Of a stretch of DNA of 64,000 bases, positions 24,451 through 35,200 are shown one piece after another (positions within the stretch are counted from its first letter, which is position 1; the number at the start of each line of letters is the position of its first letter). This DNA comes from Desulfotignum sp. (GTDB lineage Bacteria; Desulfobacterota; Desulfobacteria; Desulfobacterales; Desulfobacteraceae), in NCBI GenBank assembly GCA_011390335.1, contig JAABSO010000003.1:1-64000 (forward strand). Direction: 5' to 3'. Both the position numbers and the translations under genes were made by a program. The notes under the pieces are model-generated. The model did not search any database. It was not told the origin of the DNA and worked only from the letters and a program-made list of their open reading frames with translations.

Positions 24451-26477
24451 CTGACACCGGCATTTCTGAAAAACCAGCGAATCCAGATGCAACAAACGTT
24501 TCCGAAGGGCCAAACCAGATTCTGGTGAAAACCACCGCCTGGGTGGTGATGGTACTTGCGGTCAGCTTAAGCCTGTACCAGCTGTATACCGCCGGGTTGG
24601 TGGCCCTGACCGCCCTGGTCCAGCGCTCCATCCACCTGGGGGCCATTCTCAGCCTGGTGTTTTTACTCCGGCCGGCGTTTGCCGGCGCAAAAAAGAACCG
24701 GCTGTCCTTCTGGCTGGTTCTGGACTGGGTTCTGGTGGCCTTGTCGGTTTACTGCACGTTTTACATCTGCAGCAACCTGTCGGATATATTCGACCGCCAG
24801 GGCGACTGGCTGTTTCAGGACCGGATTATCAGCATCATGGGGGTGCTGCTGGTGCTGGAAGCCTGCCGCCGGGTCATTGGGGTCTTCATGACCGGTATCT
24901 GTGCTTTGAGCATTGTTTATGCCATGTACGGGCCGTATATGCCGGATCTGATCATCCACAAGGGATACAGCATTGAACGGATCGCCACCACCCTGTGGCT
25001 TACCACCGAAGGGATCTTCGGCCTGCCCATCGGTGTGGCCGCCACCTTTGTGTTCGTATTCGTGCTGTTCGGCGCGATTCTGGAAACCACCGGCGGCGGC
25101 GCGTTTTTCATTGACATGGCCTATGCCTTGACCGGCCGGTTTTCAGGCGGCCCTGCCAAGGCCTCCGTGGTGGCCTCGGGATTCATGGGGTCGGTGTCCG
25201 GCTCTGCCGTGGGCAATGTGGCCGCCACCGGGTCATTCACCATCCCCATGATGAAGAAGGTGGGATACCGGCCCCACATGGCCGGGGCCATCGAGGCGGC
25301 CGCCTCCACCGGAGGCCAGCTCATGCCGCCCATCATGGGTGCCGGGGCGTTCCTGATGGCGGAATTCACCAACACCAGCTACCTGACCATTATCAAGGTG
25401 GCCCTGGTGCCTGCTATCATGTACTATATCACTGTGCTGGTGTTCGTGCACTATGAAGCAAAAAAATTCGGGTTGAAAGGCCAGCCAAAGGAAAGCCTGC
25501 CAAAAATTACCAAGGTGATTAAGAACGGCCTGCATTTTATCATTCCTGTGCTGATACTCATCTATGTGCTGATGGCCAATTATTCGCCCATGATGGCCGG
25601 GTTCATTGCGGTTGTCAGCACCCTTTCCATCAGTATTTTGATGAATTTCATCCGATGGATTATCCGCACAGAGAACCGGATCAGCCTGTCAGGATTTGCA
25701 GCCAAAGAGGGTGGGCTGTTGATCAAGGCCCTGGAAAACGGGGCCAAAAATGCGGTCATGGTGTCGGTGGCCTGCGCCGCTGCCGGCATCATTGTGGGCA
25801 TGGTCAGCCTGACCGGCATGGGGCTGAAATTTTCCAGCCTGGTGATGGATTTGAGCTTCGGCATTAAAGCCCTTGCCATTCTGCTCATTGCCGGTGCATC
25901 CCTTGTGCTGGGCATGGGGCTGCCGGTTACGGCCAGCTATATTGTCCTGGGCACCCTGGCCGGACCGGCCCTCATGGACATGGGGGTGCCGGTACTGGTG
26001 GCACATATGATCGTGTTCTGGTATTCCCAGGATTCCAACGTCACCCCGCCGGTGAGCCTGGCCAGCTTTGCCGGGGCAGCCATTGCAAAAGCCAGTCCCA
26101 TGCGCACCGCATTCGCCTCGTGGAAACTGGCAAAAGGTCTTTACATCATCCCCCTGGTTATGGCATACAGACCACTTCTGGGAATGGGAGACAATTATGA
26201 ACTGCTGCACTGGGAGGTCATACTGACCATGATCACCACCACCCTGGGACTGGTGGCCTTTGCCTCAGCCCTGGAGCGGTTTTTCATACGACGGGCCACC
26301 CTTCTGGAAACCGGGCTTTTCTGGCTGGCGGCCGCAGGATTATTGTGGACCTCCTTCTGGACCGAGGCGGCGGGATTCATCCTGCTGGTGATCGCCCTGG
26401 CCCTCCAGAAATTTTCTTCCGCAAGACCGAAATACGGATCACCGGTGACCGAATGTACCCCATTGGCTGGACAGTGA
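24447..26477 (+). CDS. TRAP transporter fused permease (4TM-12TM)
   Basis: A 676-residue integral membrane protein with about sixteen or more hydrophobic segments. It combines the small and large TRAP permease subunits, as is normal for TAXI systems. Landmarks of the large-subunit part are FMGSVSGSAVGNVAATGSF, STGGQLMPPIMGAGAFLMAE and LGMGLPVTASYIVLGTL. It should use a sodium gradient for uptake with the binding protein encoded two genes upstream. The start ATG overlaps the stop of the DUF1850 gene, implying coupled translation. Confidence 0.93.
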   Translation: MTDTGISEKPANPDATNVSEGPNQILVKTTAWVVMVLAVSLSLYQLYTAGLVALTALVQRSIHLGAILSLVFLLRPAFAGAKKNRLSFWLVLDWVLVALSVYCTFYICSNLSDIFDRQGDWLFQDRIISIMGVLLVLEACRRVIGVFMTGICALSIVYAMYGPYMPDLIIHKGYSIERIATTLWLTTEGIFGLPIGVAATFVFVFVLFGAILETTGGGAFFIDMAYALTGRFSGGPAKASVVASGFMGSVSGSAVGNVAATGSFTIPMMKKVGYRPHMAGAIEAAASTGGQLMPPIMGAGAFLMAEFTNTSYLTIIKVALVPAIMYYITVLVFVHYEAKKFGLKGQPKESLPKITKVIKNGLHFIIPVLILIYVLMANYSPMMAGFIAVVSTLSISILMNFIRWIIRTENRISLSGFAAKEGGLLIKALENGAKNAVMVSVACAAAGIIVGMVSLTGMGLKFSSLVMDLSFGIKALAILLIAGASLVLGMGLPVTASYIVLGTLAGPALMDMGVPVLVAHMIVFWYSQDSNVTPPVSLASFAGAAIAKASPMRTAFASWKLAKGLYIIPLVMAYRPLLGMGDNYELLHWEVILTMITTTLGLVAFASALERFFIRRATLLETGLFWLAAAGLLWTSFWTEAAGFILLVIALALQKFSSARPKYGSPVTECTPLAGQ

Positions 26478-26614
26478 CCGGTTGTGCAACATGGCCAACA
26501 GCTGGCAGGCATTTTTTGAGTAACCCATCGCAGGTAGTGGCCGGTTTGGTGCCGGGCATCATCCCGGTGCGAACGCTATTGACAAATTCAGGATAAAGGA
26601 TACCAGGTAGTAAG

Positions 26615-27592
26615 ATGAACAACGACACAGACAAGACCATGCCCCTTGCAGAAGCGGTGACCCGGTTTGTCAAAACCGGGGCCCACATCTCCATCGGCGG
26701 ATTCACCCTGAACCGCAACCCCATGGCAGCGGTGTATGAGATCATCCGCCAGAAAATTACGGGCCTGCATTTATATGCCCACTCCAACGGCACAGGCCTG
26801 GATGAACTGGTGGGTGCCGGTTGCATCTCCAGGCTGGAGATCGCCTATGGGGGAAACGGCAAGGCCGCACCCACCTGCATCAGGTTTGCCAGGGCCATCC
26901 AGAACAATGAGATTCAGTTTGAAGACTATTCCAATTACATGATGAGCCTGCGGTTCATGGCCGGGGCCATGGGGGTGCCTTTTCTGCCCACCCTGTCCGG
27001 TCTGGGATCGGATATGCTTACCACCTGGGGTTTTTCAGAATCCATGCGCCTGTCCGATCCGAAAATCGTGGACAGAAAACTGGCAGTGGTGGACAACCCC
27101 TTCGGGAACTGGGGGGGCGCCAAAAAAGTGGTGGCTGTACCCGCCATCAACCCGGATGTCACCATCATCCATGTGCAAAAGGCCGATCACATGGGCACCT
27201 GCCGCATCCAGGGCCTGACCTTTGCCGATGTGGAACAGGCCAAGGCCTCCCGGCATGTGATCGTGACCTGTGAACAGCTGGTGGAAAAGGCAGTGCTCAG
27301 AGAGAACCCTGACATGAACCAGATTCCCTTTATCCATGTGTCTGCGGTGTGCCATGTGCCCTTTGGCGGATATCCCACCGCCGTGTACGGCCACTATGAC
27401 TATGATGCCCAATACCTGAAACAGTTTGCCGCAGCCGCCAGAGACGAGGCAGCCTTCACAGCCTATCAGGACCGGTTCATCTTCGGGGTGGACAGTCATG
27501 GGCAGTTTCTGGAACAGGTGGGAAAAGACCGTTTAGAGGCGGTCGCTGCCGACCCGAGAACCGGTTACAGCGTGAACATGAAAAGAGATTGA
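26615..27592 (+). CDS. CoA-transferase subunit A (glutaconate CoA-transferase type)
   Basis: A 325-residue class I CoA-transferase alpha subunit. It shows GAHISIGGFTLNRNPMAAVY near the start, the family pattern for subunit A, and later VPAINPDVTIIHVQKAD and the C-terminal block CHVPFGGYPTAVYGHYDYD that is typical of the GctA/CatI-like branch. The enzyme would move CoA from a donor such as acetyl-CoA to a carboxylic acid. It starts 138 bases after the permease gene and is followed directly by subunit B. The substrate is probably what the transporter brings in; this is inference. Confidence 0.88.
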   Translation: MNNDTDKTMPLAEAVTRFVKTGAHISIGGFTLNRNPMAAVYEIIRQKITGLHLYAHSNGTGLDELVGAGCISRLEIAYGGNGKAAPTCIRFARAIQNNEIQFEDYSNYMMSLRFMAGAMGVPFLPTLSGLGSDMLTTWGFSESMRLSDPKIVDRKLAVVDNPFGNWGGAKKVVAVPAINPDVTIIHVQKADHMGTCRIQGLTFADVEQAKASRHVIVTCEQLVEKAVLRENPDMNQIPFIHVSAVCHVPFGGYPTAVYGHYDYDAQYLKQFAAAARDEAAFTAYQDRFIFGVDSHGQFLEQVGKDRLEAVAADPRTGYSVNMKRD

Positions 27593-27594
27593 TT

Positions 27595-28374
27595 ATGAAG
27601 ATATCTTACACCCCCAAGGAGATCATGACCATCATGGCAGCCAGGGAGATCAAAAACGGGGACATCGTGTTCTCCGGCACAGGCATCTCCATGCTGGCGG
27701 CCATGGCAGCCAAGAAAATCAATGCCCCGGACAGCGTGATCTTTTTTGAAACCGGTGCCATGGATTCGCTTTTGGAGGAAATTCCCTTTGCAGTAGCAGA
27801 TCCCAGGATCATGTACTGGGCAGCGGCCAATTCCAGTCTTACCGATGCCTTTGCCACCATGCAGAACCGCATCACCGGGGACCGGGTGATCGCCATACTG
27901 GGTGCGGCCCAGATCGACCCTTACGGCAACCTGAACACCACCTGCATCGGGGATTATTATTCTCCGGATGTCCGGTTTTCCGGCAGCGGCGGGGGGTGTG
28001 GCGTGGCCAGTTTCGTGCCCCGGTGCATCGCCTTTATGCAGCATGAAAAAAGAAAGTTTGTAAACAAACTGGATTATCTCACCAGTCCGGGACAGCTGAC
28101 CGGCAACGGCTCCCGGGAGGCGGCAGGTCTCAGGCCCGGCGGGGTCAGCGTGGTGGTCACCAATCTCGGGGTAATGCGCTTTGACAAAGACACAGGCAAA
28201 ATGTATCTGGATCAGTATTATCCCGGCACCACACCGGAAAAAATTCTTGAAAATACCCAGTTTCATATGGATGTGTCACAGGCTTTCCAGGCAGTGCCGC
28301 CCACTGAAAACGAGCTGAAAATCCTGCGGGACAATTGTGATCCCCAAAGACTGATTCTCGGTCCGGTTGCATGA
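27595..28374 (+). CDS. CoA-transferase subunit B (glutaconate CoA-transferase type)
   Basis: A 259-residue beta subunit. The conserved regions are NGDIVFSGTGISMLAAMAA, VIFFETGAMDSL with the candidate catalytic Glu, and SGSGGGCGVASFVPRC. Length and motifs fit the GctB-like family. The ATG at 27595 comes two bases after the stop of subunit A; an in-frame TTG at 27589 is less likely. Nothing recognisable lies between its stop and the convergent antitoxin-like gene. Confidence 0.87.
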   Translation: MKISYTPKEIMTIMAAREIKNGDIVFSGTGISMLAAMAAKKINAPDSVIFFETGAMDSLLEEIPFAVADPRIMYWAAANSSLTDAFATMQNRITGDRVIAILGAAQIDPYGNLNTTCIGDYYSPDVRFSGSGGGCGVASFVPRCIAFMQHEKRKFVNKLDYLTSPGQLTGNGSREAAGLRPGGVSVVVTNLGVMRFDKDTGKMYLDQYYPGTTPEKILENTQFHMDVSQAFQAVPPTENELKILRDNCDPQRLILGPVA

Positions 28375-28455
28375 GCGGTCCAGACATGTCATTAGCCGGG
28401 TTTCCGGTTTTTCGACCGTTCCCTGCAGTGTCTTGGTTGCAGACCGCATCACAGC

Positions 28456-28665
28456 TCATCCATAATTATATACGGGAGTTTCAATCATCCTATCTGGATT
28501 TTTCCTCCCCTTGATAAGATTTCGAATATGCTCGACCGTTTCAGGAGAAAAAAAGTGCTCGCCATTTTCTTTACACACTCTCGCCGGCACATTTTCGACG
28601 ATAAAAAACTTTCCGTCATGTTCCAGTGTGTAAGTTACTCTGGATTCGATCATTGTCTCTTTCAT
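28456..28665 (-). CDS. YgiT/MqsA-N-like small protein lacking most zinc cysteines
   Basis: A 69-residue protein. The body YTLEHDGKFFIVENVPARVC and then EHFFSPETVEHI is the core of the YgiT-type zinc-finger family, often antitoxins. Members usually carry a CxxC at the start and another after VPA. Here the N-terminal pair is absent and only one Cys remains, so it probably does not bind zinc. A toxin gene is not recognisable on either side: glycyl radical enzyme upstream, CoA-transferase downstream. It may be an orphan or a vestige. Confidence 0.65.
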   Translation of the reverse strand: MKETMIESRVTYTLEHDGKFFIVENVPARVCKENGEHFFSPETVEHIRNLIKGRKNPDRMIETPVYNYG

Positions 28666-28797
28666 TTCATGACTTTAATCTGTTTAAGGGTTGATCATAT
28701 CCAATTCAAATTCAGAAAAACCCGCACCTTGTATTTTTATAACACCTTTTGCAGGGGTATTCAACATATCTGTGGGTTTAAGTATAAGTCCCTGAGT

Positions 28798-31158
28798 TTA
28801 CCCCATCTCCTGTTCGGTGCGGGAGATGATCTCCTCCTGGTGGTCGGCATCAAGGTCCACAAAATAATCAGAGTATCCCGCCACCCGCACTAGCAGGTTT
28901 TTGTATTCATCCGGGGTCTGTTGGGCCTGCCTGAGGGTCTGGGTGTCCACCACATTGAACTGGATATGATGGCCCCCGAGCCTAAAATAGGTGCGTACCA
29001 AAGCAGCCAGTTTTTTCAGGTCCTGGTCTGTTGAAAGGACACTGGGTAAAAACCGCTGGTTGAGCAGGGTGCCCCCGGATTTCACCTGGTCCATTTTGGC
29101 CAGGGATTTGATTACGGCGGTGGGGCCGTTTCTGTCCGCCCCGTGGGAGGGGGAGGTGCCGTCTGACTCCGGCATATAGGCATGCCGGCCGTTGGGTGTG
29201 GCCCCCAGCATCTTGCCGAAATAGACATGGCAGGTGGTGGACAGCATGTTCAAGTGATACCCGGTGCCCTTGGTGTTGGGTTTGCCGTCTATGGCCGCAA
29301 AAAGGGACTGAAACACCTGCTGCATGATGGCATCGGCCCGGTCATCGTCATTGCCGAAAAACGGGGTCCGGTTCCACAGGGTGAGGCGCAATGGTTCGGC
29401 ATCCGCGAAATCGTTGTCCAGGGCTTTCAACAGCTGCTCCCAGGACACAGTTCTGTTGTCAAAGACATGGGTCTTGATGGCGGACAGGCTGTCGGTGACC
29501 GTGCCGATGCCGCAGCACTGGATATAGTTGGTGTTGTACTTAGGGCCGCCGTCATAATAATCTTTGCCCTTGTCAATGCAGTCATCTATCACCACGGACA
29601 GGAACGGGGCCGGGCAGTATCTGGCATACATGCGCTCAATATAGTTGTTCAACTTTATTTTCAGGTCAACGATATATTCAAGCTGGCGGGCAAAGGCGGT
29701 GTAAAGGTCTTCAAAGCTTTCAAATGTGCGGGGATCACCCGTGCGGATACCCACGGTTTCACCGGTCAAGGGATCTATTCCGTTGTTCAGGGTGATTTCG
29801 AGAATTTTGGGGACATTCAGGTATCCGGTGAGAATATAGGCCTCCTTGCCGAAGGCTCCGGTTTCAATGCACCCGGAAGTGCCGCCTTCCCTGGCATCTT
29901 CAATGGATTTGCCCGTACGGATCTGTTCCTGGATCACCATGTCGGAATTAAAGACCGACGGATATCCATATCCTTTGCGTATAACCTGTAATGCTGCAGA
30001 AAGAAACCTGTCCGGTGTCCTGCTGCTGATGTGGACACTGGGCTGGGGCTGTAGCAGGTGCAGTTCGTCCGCCACTTCCAGAATCAAATAAGACACCGGG
30101 TTGGCGGCATCGGTGCCGTCCCGGTACAGTCCCCCTAAGTTCACCTGGGTAAAATCATTATATGTGCCGCTTTCTTTGGCAGTTATCCCCACCTTAGGGG
30201 GCGCGGTGTGGTTGTTGATTTTGATCCAGAGGCAGGCCAGCAGCTCTTTGGCGGATTTCCGGGTCAGGGTGCCGTCTGCCAGGCCTTTTTCGTAAAACGG
30301 CAGCAGGTGCTGGTCCAGGTGGCCCGGAGACATGGCATCCCAGCCGTTGAGTTCCGTGATGGTGCCCAGGTGAACAAACCAGTACATCTGCAGGGCTTCG
30401 TAAAAGCTGCGGGGGGCGTTTTCAGGCACCTGTCTGCACACGGCAGCTATGGTGTGCAGTTCTTGTCTGCGCAGGGGATCGGGTTCTTTTTGCGCTATCT
30501 GCAGGGCCAGATCTGCATGGCGCCGGGCAAAGATGATCACGGCATCGCAGGCCGTGTCCATGGCTGAGAGCTGTTCATACCGGTCCGATGCCGAAGGATC
30601 GTTGAGATAGTCAAGGCCGGCGATGCGGGTCTGGATCCGGGATTGGAAACCGGTCATCCCTGTCTGGTAGATCCGGCCGTCCAAGGCGGTGTGCCCCGGT
30701 GCCCGCTGCTCCATGAATTCGGTGAACAATCCTGCTTTGTAAGCTTTCTGCCAGGCTTCCGGCACCCTGGAAAAGATGCGCTCCCGCATGGATCTGCCGC
30801 TCCAGTAAGGGATCACTTTTTTTTCATAGGCTGTGATATCTTCTTTTCTGACCGTATAACTGGTCATTTTGCGGCTGTTGAGGATGCGCAGGTCGTCAGG
30901 ACTGTGGCAGGTGAGTTCAGGAAAGGTGGGCACCACCTTGGGGGCCGGTCCCCGTTCTCCCACAATCAGCTCATCATCTCCGATGTACAGGGTTTTTTTC
31001 TCACACAGAAATTTGAAAAAACCGGCCCGGAGCGCGGGCAGGCTGTATTTGCCACTGTGTTCTTTATAATATTGGGTTTCCAGTAAAGCCCGTTCAATGG
31101 ACAATGCCGGGTGTGCTGAAAAACTGTGTTGCCGAAGCCGTGCAATCCTGTTGTTCAT
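28798..31158 (-). CDS. Glycyl radical enzyme, HypD-like (trans-4-hydroxyproline dehydratase type)
   Basis: A 786-residue PFL-like radical enzyme of the cytoplasm. The thiyl site reads GGTSGCIETGAFGKEAY with C430 and E432, and the glycyl loop reads LVRVAGYSDYF with G761. The GCIE pattern, the ILTGYLN that follows and the 331-residue spacing between Cys and Gly fit my memory of Clostridioides HypD, which dehydrates trans-4-hydroxyproline. A pyrroline-5-carboxylate reductase, the usual HypD neighbour, is not in the window, so the substrate stays open. The activase gene lies four bases upstream on the same strand, a standard pair. Length is normal and both radical sites are intact. Confidence 0.8.
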   Translation of the reverse strand: MNNRIARLRQHSFSAHPALSIERALLETQYYKEHSGKYSLPALRAGFFKFLCEKKTLYIGDDELIVGERGPAPKVVPTFPELTCHSPDDLRILNSRKMTSYTVRKEDITAYEKKVIPYWSGRSMRERIFSRVPEAWQKAYKAGLFTEFMEQRAPGHTALDGRIYQTGMTGFQSRIQTRIAGLDYLNDPSASDRYEQLSAMDTACDAVIIFARRHADLALQIAQKEPDPLRRQELHTIAAVCRQVPENAPRSFYEALQMYWFVHLGTITELNGWDAMSPGHLDQHLLPFYEKGLADGTLTRKSAKELLACLWIKINNHTAPPKVGITAKESGTYNDFTQVNLGGLYRDGTDAANPVSYLILEVADELHLLQPQPSVHISSRTPDRFLSAALQVIRKGYGYPSVFNSDMVIQEQIRTGKSIEDAREGGTSGCIETGAFGKEAYILTGYLNVPKILEITLNNGIDPLTGETVGIRTGDPRTFESFEDLYTAFARQLEYIVDLKIKLNNYIERMYARYCPAPFLSVVIDDCIDKGKDYYDGGPKYNTNYIQCCGIGTVTDSLSAIKTHVFDNRTVSWEQLLKALDNDFADAEPLRLTLWNRTPFFGNDDDRADAIMQQVFQSLFAAIDGKPNTKGTGYHLNMLSTTCHVYFGKMLGATPNGRHAYMPESDGTSPSHGADRNGPTAVIKSLAKMDQVKSGGTLLNQRFLPSVLSTDQDLKKLAALVRTYFRLGGHHIQFNVVDTQTLRQAQQTPDEYKNLLVRVAGYSDYFVDLDADHQEEIISRTEQEMG

Positions 31159-31162
31159 TGAG

Positions 31163-32062
31163 TTATCCCCCCACCTGGACCATCAGTGTGTGTTGTTTGA
31201 ATATGTCGGCGCACCGGTCAATCTGCCGGCAGCTGACGGGTGCAAACCGGCCGGAGTTGTCTGCCAGCCCCATTTTTTTGTATTTGCCTTTGGCAGTGCT
31301 GTGGTACGGCAGCAGGTCAACTCCCTGGATTTCGGGCAGGGATGCCAGAAAATCAGCACTTGCCTGGATATTGTTTTCATCCGTGTTAAAACCTGCAATC
31401 AGCGGGATGCGCACCCGTATATTATAGCCTTTTTGGGCCAGCAGGACGATGTTTTTTTTGATTTTCTCATTGGATACCCCGGTATACTGCCGGTGAATCT
31501 CACTGTCCATATGTTTGAGGTCCACCAGAAACAGATCACAATGGTCTGCCACCGCCAGGACCACCCGGGACGAGGCAAAGCAGCTGGTATCCACGGCCCT
31601 GTGAATGCCTGATCTGCCGCATGCTTTGAGAAGACTTATCAGAAAATCAGGCTGTATCAGGGGTTCTCCGCCTGAAAAGGTTACCCCGCCGCCGGATGTG
31701 TCATAAAAAGGCCTGTCTTTCAGGATTTCAGCCATGATATCAGTCACATCCGCTTTTCGGCCCACAGCTTCATGTGCCAGGGCCGGGCAGATATCTGTGC
31801 AGTGCAGGCATTTTATGCAGGCAGCCGGGTTTCTTTTGAGAAGATTGTTTTCAAATACCAGACATTGTTGCGTACACTCCGCCACACAGGCCATACATCC
31901 GATGCACTTGTCTTTGTTCCACACCAGGGCAATTTTGCTGTCCATGCCTTCGGGATTGTGACACCACTGACAGGCAAGGGGGCATCCTTTGAGAAACACC
32001 GTGGTCCGGATGCTGGGTCCGTCGTGGATGGCATATTTTTTTATGGCAAAAACAGTTCCCAT
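31163..32062 (-). CDS. Glycyl radical enzyme activating protein (radical SAM)
   Basis: A 299-residue activase that would install the glycyl radical on the enzyme encoded next to it. The radical SAM cluster is CPLACQWC near residue 26, after AIHDGPSIRTTVFLKG. Two further iron-sulfur motifs follow (CIGCMACVAEC and CIKCLHCTDIC), which is typical of activases for non-PFL glycyl radical enzymes, and then GGGVTFSGGEPLIQPDFL. I chose the ATG at 32062, preceded by CCAGGG. The frame stays open upstream to 32338 and would add a cysteine-rich leader, but this part has no family support and no better start. Confidence 0.9.
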   Translation of the reverse strand: MGTVFAIKKYAIHDGPSIRTTVFLKGCPLACQWCHNPEGMDSKIALVWNKDKCIGCMACVAECTQQCLVFENNLLKRNPAACIKCLHCTDICPALAHEAVGRKADVTDIMAEILKDRPFYDTSGGGVTFSGGEPLIQPDFLISLLKACGRSGIHRAVDTSCFASSRVVLAVADHCDLFLVDLKHMDSEIHRQYTGVSNEKIKKNIVLLAQKGYNIRVRIPLIAGFNTDENNIQASADFLASLPEIQGVDLLPYHSTAKGKYKKMGLADNSGRFAPVSCRQIDRCADIFKQHTLMVQVGG

Positions 32063-32282
32063 TGAAACCCTGGCTAACTTTGTCTTTGTATGTCCCTTAA
32101 GGCAGCCTGTGCATGCTCGGTCAGCGGTTTCAATCCCGGGCCGAAAACAGGGTGCCGTCAGGGACGGTGCATATTTCAGGCAGTGTGCGCATTTAACATG
32201 GGCCTGGCTGATATCCCTTGCATATGTGGCGGATTCGGAATAAAAGTACCATAAAACATAAAAAAAATCGAGAGATAGTCGG

Positions 32283-35200
32283 GTGAAACAGAACATAACA
32301 TACCTTGCCGGCCTGGATATCGGTTCCACCACCGCCAAACTGGTGCTGGTGGATGAGACCCGTAAATTGATTTTTTCACGGTATCAGCGGCATTATGCCC
32401 GGATCATGGATACCGTGTCCCTGTTTTTTTCAGATGTGGCAGCACAGCTGGGCAACTGCCGGCTGCAATTGTCTGTGACCGGTTCGGCAGGCATGGGGTT
32501 TTCCCAGATTATGGACCTGCCCTTTGTCCAGGAGGTGATCTGCACCAATGAAGCAGTGCTGCAGATATATCCTGGGACCGCTACGGTCATCGATATTGGG
32601 GGGGAAGATTCTAAAATGATCTTTCTATCTTCTGACAGACCCCCGGATATCCGCATGAACGGCAACTGCGCCGGCGGCACCGGGGCGTTCATCGATCAGC
32701 TGGCCGCTCTTTTGAACCAGTCCCCTGACGGCCTCAACCGCCTGGCCCAGAAGCACACCCATCTGTATCCCATTGCATCCCGGTGCGGGGTGTTTGCCAA
32801 AACCGATGTGCAGAACCTGTTGAGCCGTAATGTACCGGTTGCGGATATTGCGGCCTCCGTGTTTCATGCCGTGGCCATCCAATGCCTGAACACCCTGTCC
32901 AGGGGATGCGAGATCCGGCCTGAACTGCTGCTTTGCGGCGGGGTGTTCGCTTTTCTGCCGGAACTGGTCAAGGCGTTTCTGCGTGTGCTGGGACTTCCCA
33001 GTGCCGATCTGGTGGTGCCTGAGCACCCGGCCCTGCTGCCGGCACTGGGCGGGGCGATGTTGGGCCGGCGCCATGATACAACATTTTCTGTGCAGCATCT
33101 GCTGGATGCCATGGCCCAAAAAAAAGGAGGGTCCCTGAAAAAGGACAACCGCCTGCCCCCTCTGTTTTACACCAAGAAAGACCGACAGAACTGGGAACAG
33201 AACCGGCAACAGATAGCCATCCCCCGGAGCTCTCTGTCCGACTACAGATCCACCCACTGCTTTTTAGGGGTGGATTCCGGGTCCACCACCACAAAAATCG
33301 TGGCCCTGGGCACAGAGAACCAGGTGCTGTTTTCCTGGTACAAAAACAACAAAGGCAATCCCATTGAGGCGGTTGTAGAGGGGCTGAAGGCTTTGCGCAG
33401 AGAAATCCTGGCACAGCATCCGGATCTTGTCATCGCCGGGACTGCGGTTACCGGTTACGGGGAAGACCTGATCCGTACGGCATTCGACATGGATCTGGGC
33501 ATGGTGGAAACCATTGCCCATTTTGAGGCGGCCACGCACATGGACCCTAAAGTGTCGTTTATTCTGGACATCGGGGGCCAGGATATGAAAGCTATTTTCA
33601 TCCTTCATGGGGCCATCCTCCGCATAGAACTCAATGAGGCCTGTTCATCGGGATGCGGCTCATTTGTCGAGACATTTGCCAATTCTCTGGGATACCGGGT
33701 GCAAAAGTTTGCAGCCCTGGCCATGGAGGCGGACGCCCCCTGTGACCTGGGCACCCGGTGTACGGTCTTCATGAACTCCCGGGTCAAGCAGGCACTGCGG
33801 GAAAATGCCGGGATTGCCGACATCAGTGCGGGCCTGTCCTATGCAGTGGTGAAAAACTGCCTGTTCAAGGTGCTCAAGCTCGTTGACATGGGGGAGATGG
33901 GAAATCATATCGTGCTCCAGGGGGGGGCAGGTAAAAATCCCTCCATTGTCCGGGCGCTGGAAATTCTGACAGGCACCTGTGTTACTCACACGGACATGCC
34001 GGAAATGATGGGGGCCCTGGGGGCAGCACTGGCGGTGAAAAAAGAAGTTTTTGACCTAAGCCTGCAATCCAAAGGCTTTACCGCCCTGGACCACCTGGAT
34101 ACCATTGCTGATTTCAAAACCCGGCAGATCATGTGCAAAGGATGTGAGAATGCCTGTGCAGTGACCCGGTTTGTTTTTTCCAGCGGCGGATCTTTTTATT
34201 CCGGTAACCGGTGCGAAAAAATTTTCGGGGCAAAAGGCGAAGGACGGCCAAAAAAGGGGTTTGATTTTGCCGATTTTAAATACCGGCTGCTGTTTGACCG
34301 GAATCTGGCCCCCCACAGGAAACCGAAATTTACGGTGGGGATTCCCCGGTGCCTGAATTTTTATGAGAATTTTGCCTTCTGGCATGCATTTTTTGTCCAT
34401 TGCGGCATCAATGTCACCTTGTCGGCCGGTTCCACCATGGCCATGAGTGACGCTGCCAAGGGCAGCATCATGTCAGACAATATCTGTTTTCCGGCCAAGC
34501 TGGCCAATGCCCACGTGCTGGACCTGGTCAGGCGCGGGGTGGACCGCATTTTCTACCCCCTTGTCATGTATGAATATGAAGAGTTTTCGCAGGTGCACAA
34601 CACCTTTAACTGCCCCATTGTCAGCAGTTATACCGATGTGATTGACAGCAGCCTGGACCTTGGTACAAGAAAAGGTATCCCTTTGGACAAGCCGGTGATC
34701 ACCTTCAGGGATGCCGCCCTGCTGACCAGGGCCTGTGTGGCATACCTCAAGCCCCTGGGTATTGCCGGATCCCGCATCAGGGCTGCGGTGAAAAAGGGGC
34801 TGGCCGCCCATAAGGCATACAAAAAGGCGGTCCGGGAAAAAGGGGCCCGGCTGGTTGACCGGTCCGGCCGCAACCAGCGCCTTCTGGTGGTGCTGTCCGG
34901 ACGTCCCTACCACATCGACCCCTTGATCAACCAGAAGATTCCCCGGATTCTGACCGATTTTGGGGTGGATTTTATTACGGAAGATGCTGTTCCCGACACC
35001 AGTGACAAAGGGTTTGATTCCCTGCAGGTCCTGACCCAGTGGGCTTATCCCAACCGGCTGTATCATGCCGCATCCTGGGTGGCCCGGCAGCCGGACCACA
35101 TCCAGATGATCCAGCTCAATTCATTCGGGTGCGGGCCTGATGCCGTGGCCATGGAAGAAAATCGGCAGATACTGGAGGCAGGAGGGAAAAACCTTACGCT

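Noticed and set aside
26579..26614. TTGACA upstream of the CoA-transferase gene
   Set aside because: No acceptable -10 box at 16-18 bases, so I do not call a promoter.
29182..29991. A 269-codon plus-strand frame
   Set aside because: Antisense to the glycyl radical enzyme, whose active-site motifs fall in this stretch; no ribosome site or family features.
32063..32338. Cysteine-rich N-terminal extension of the activase (CAHCLKYAP, CTGCLKG)
   Set aside because: Activases of this family start at the MGTVFAIKKY-like position; the extension has no good start and lies in the divergent promoter region. It remains a remote possibility.
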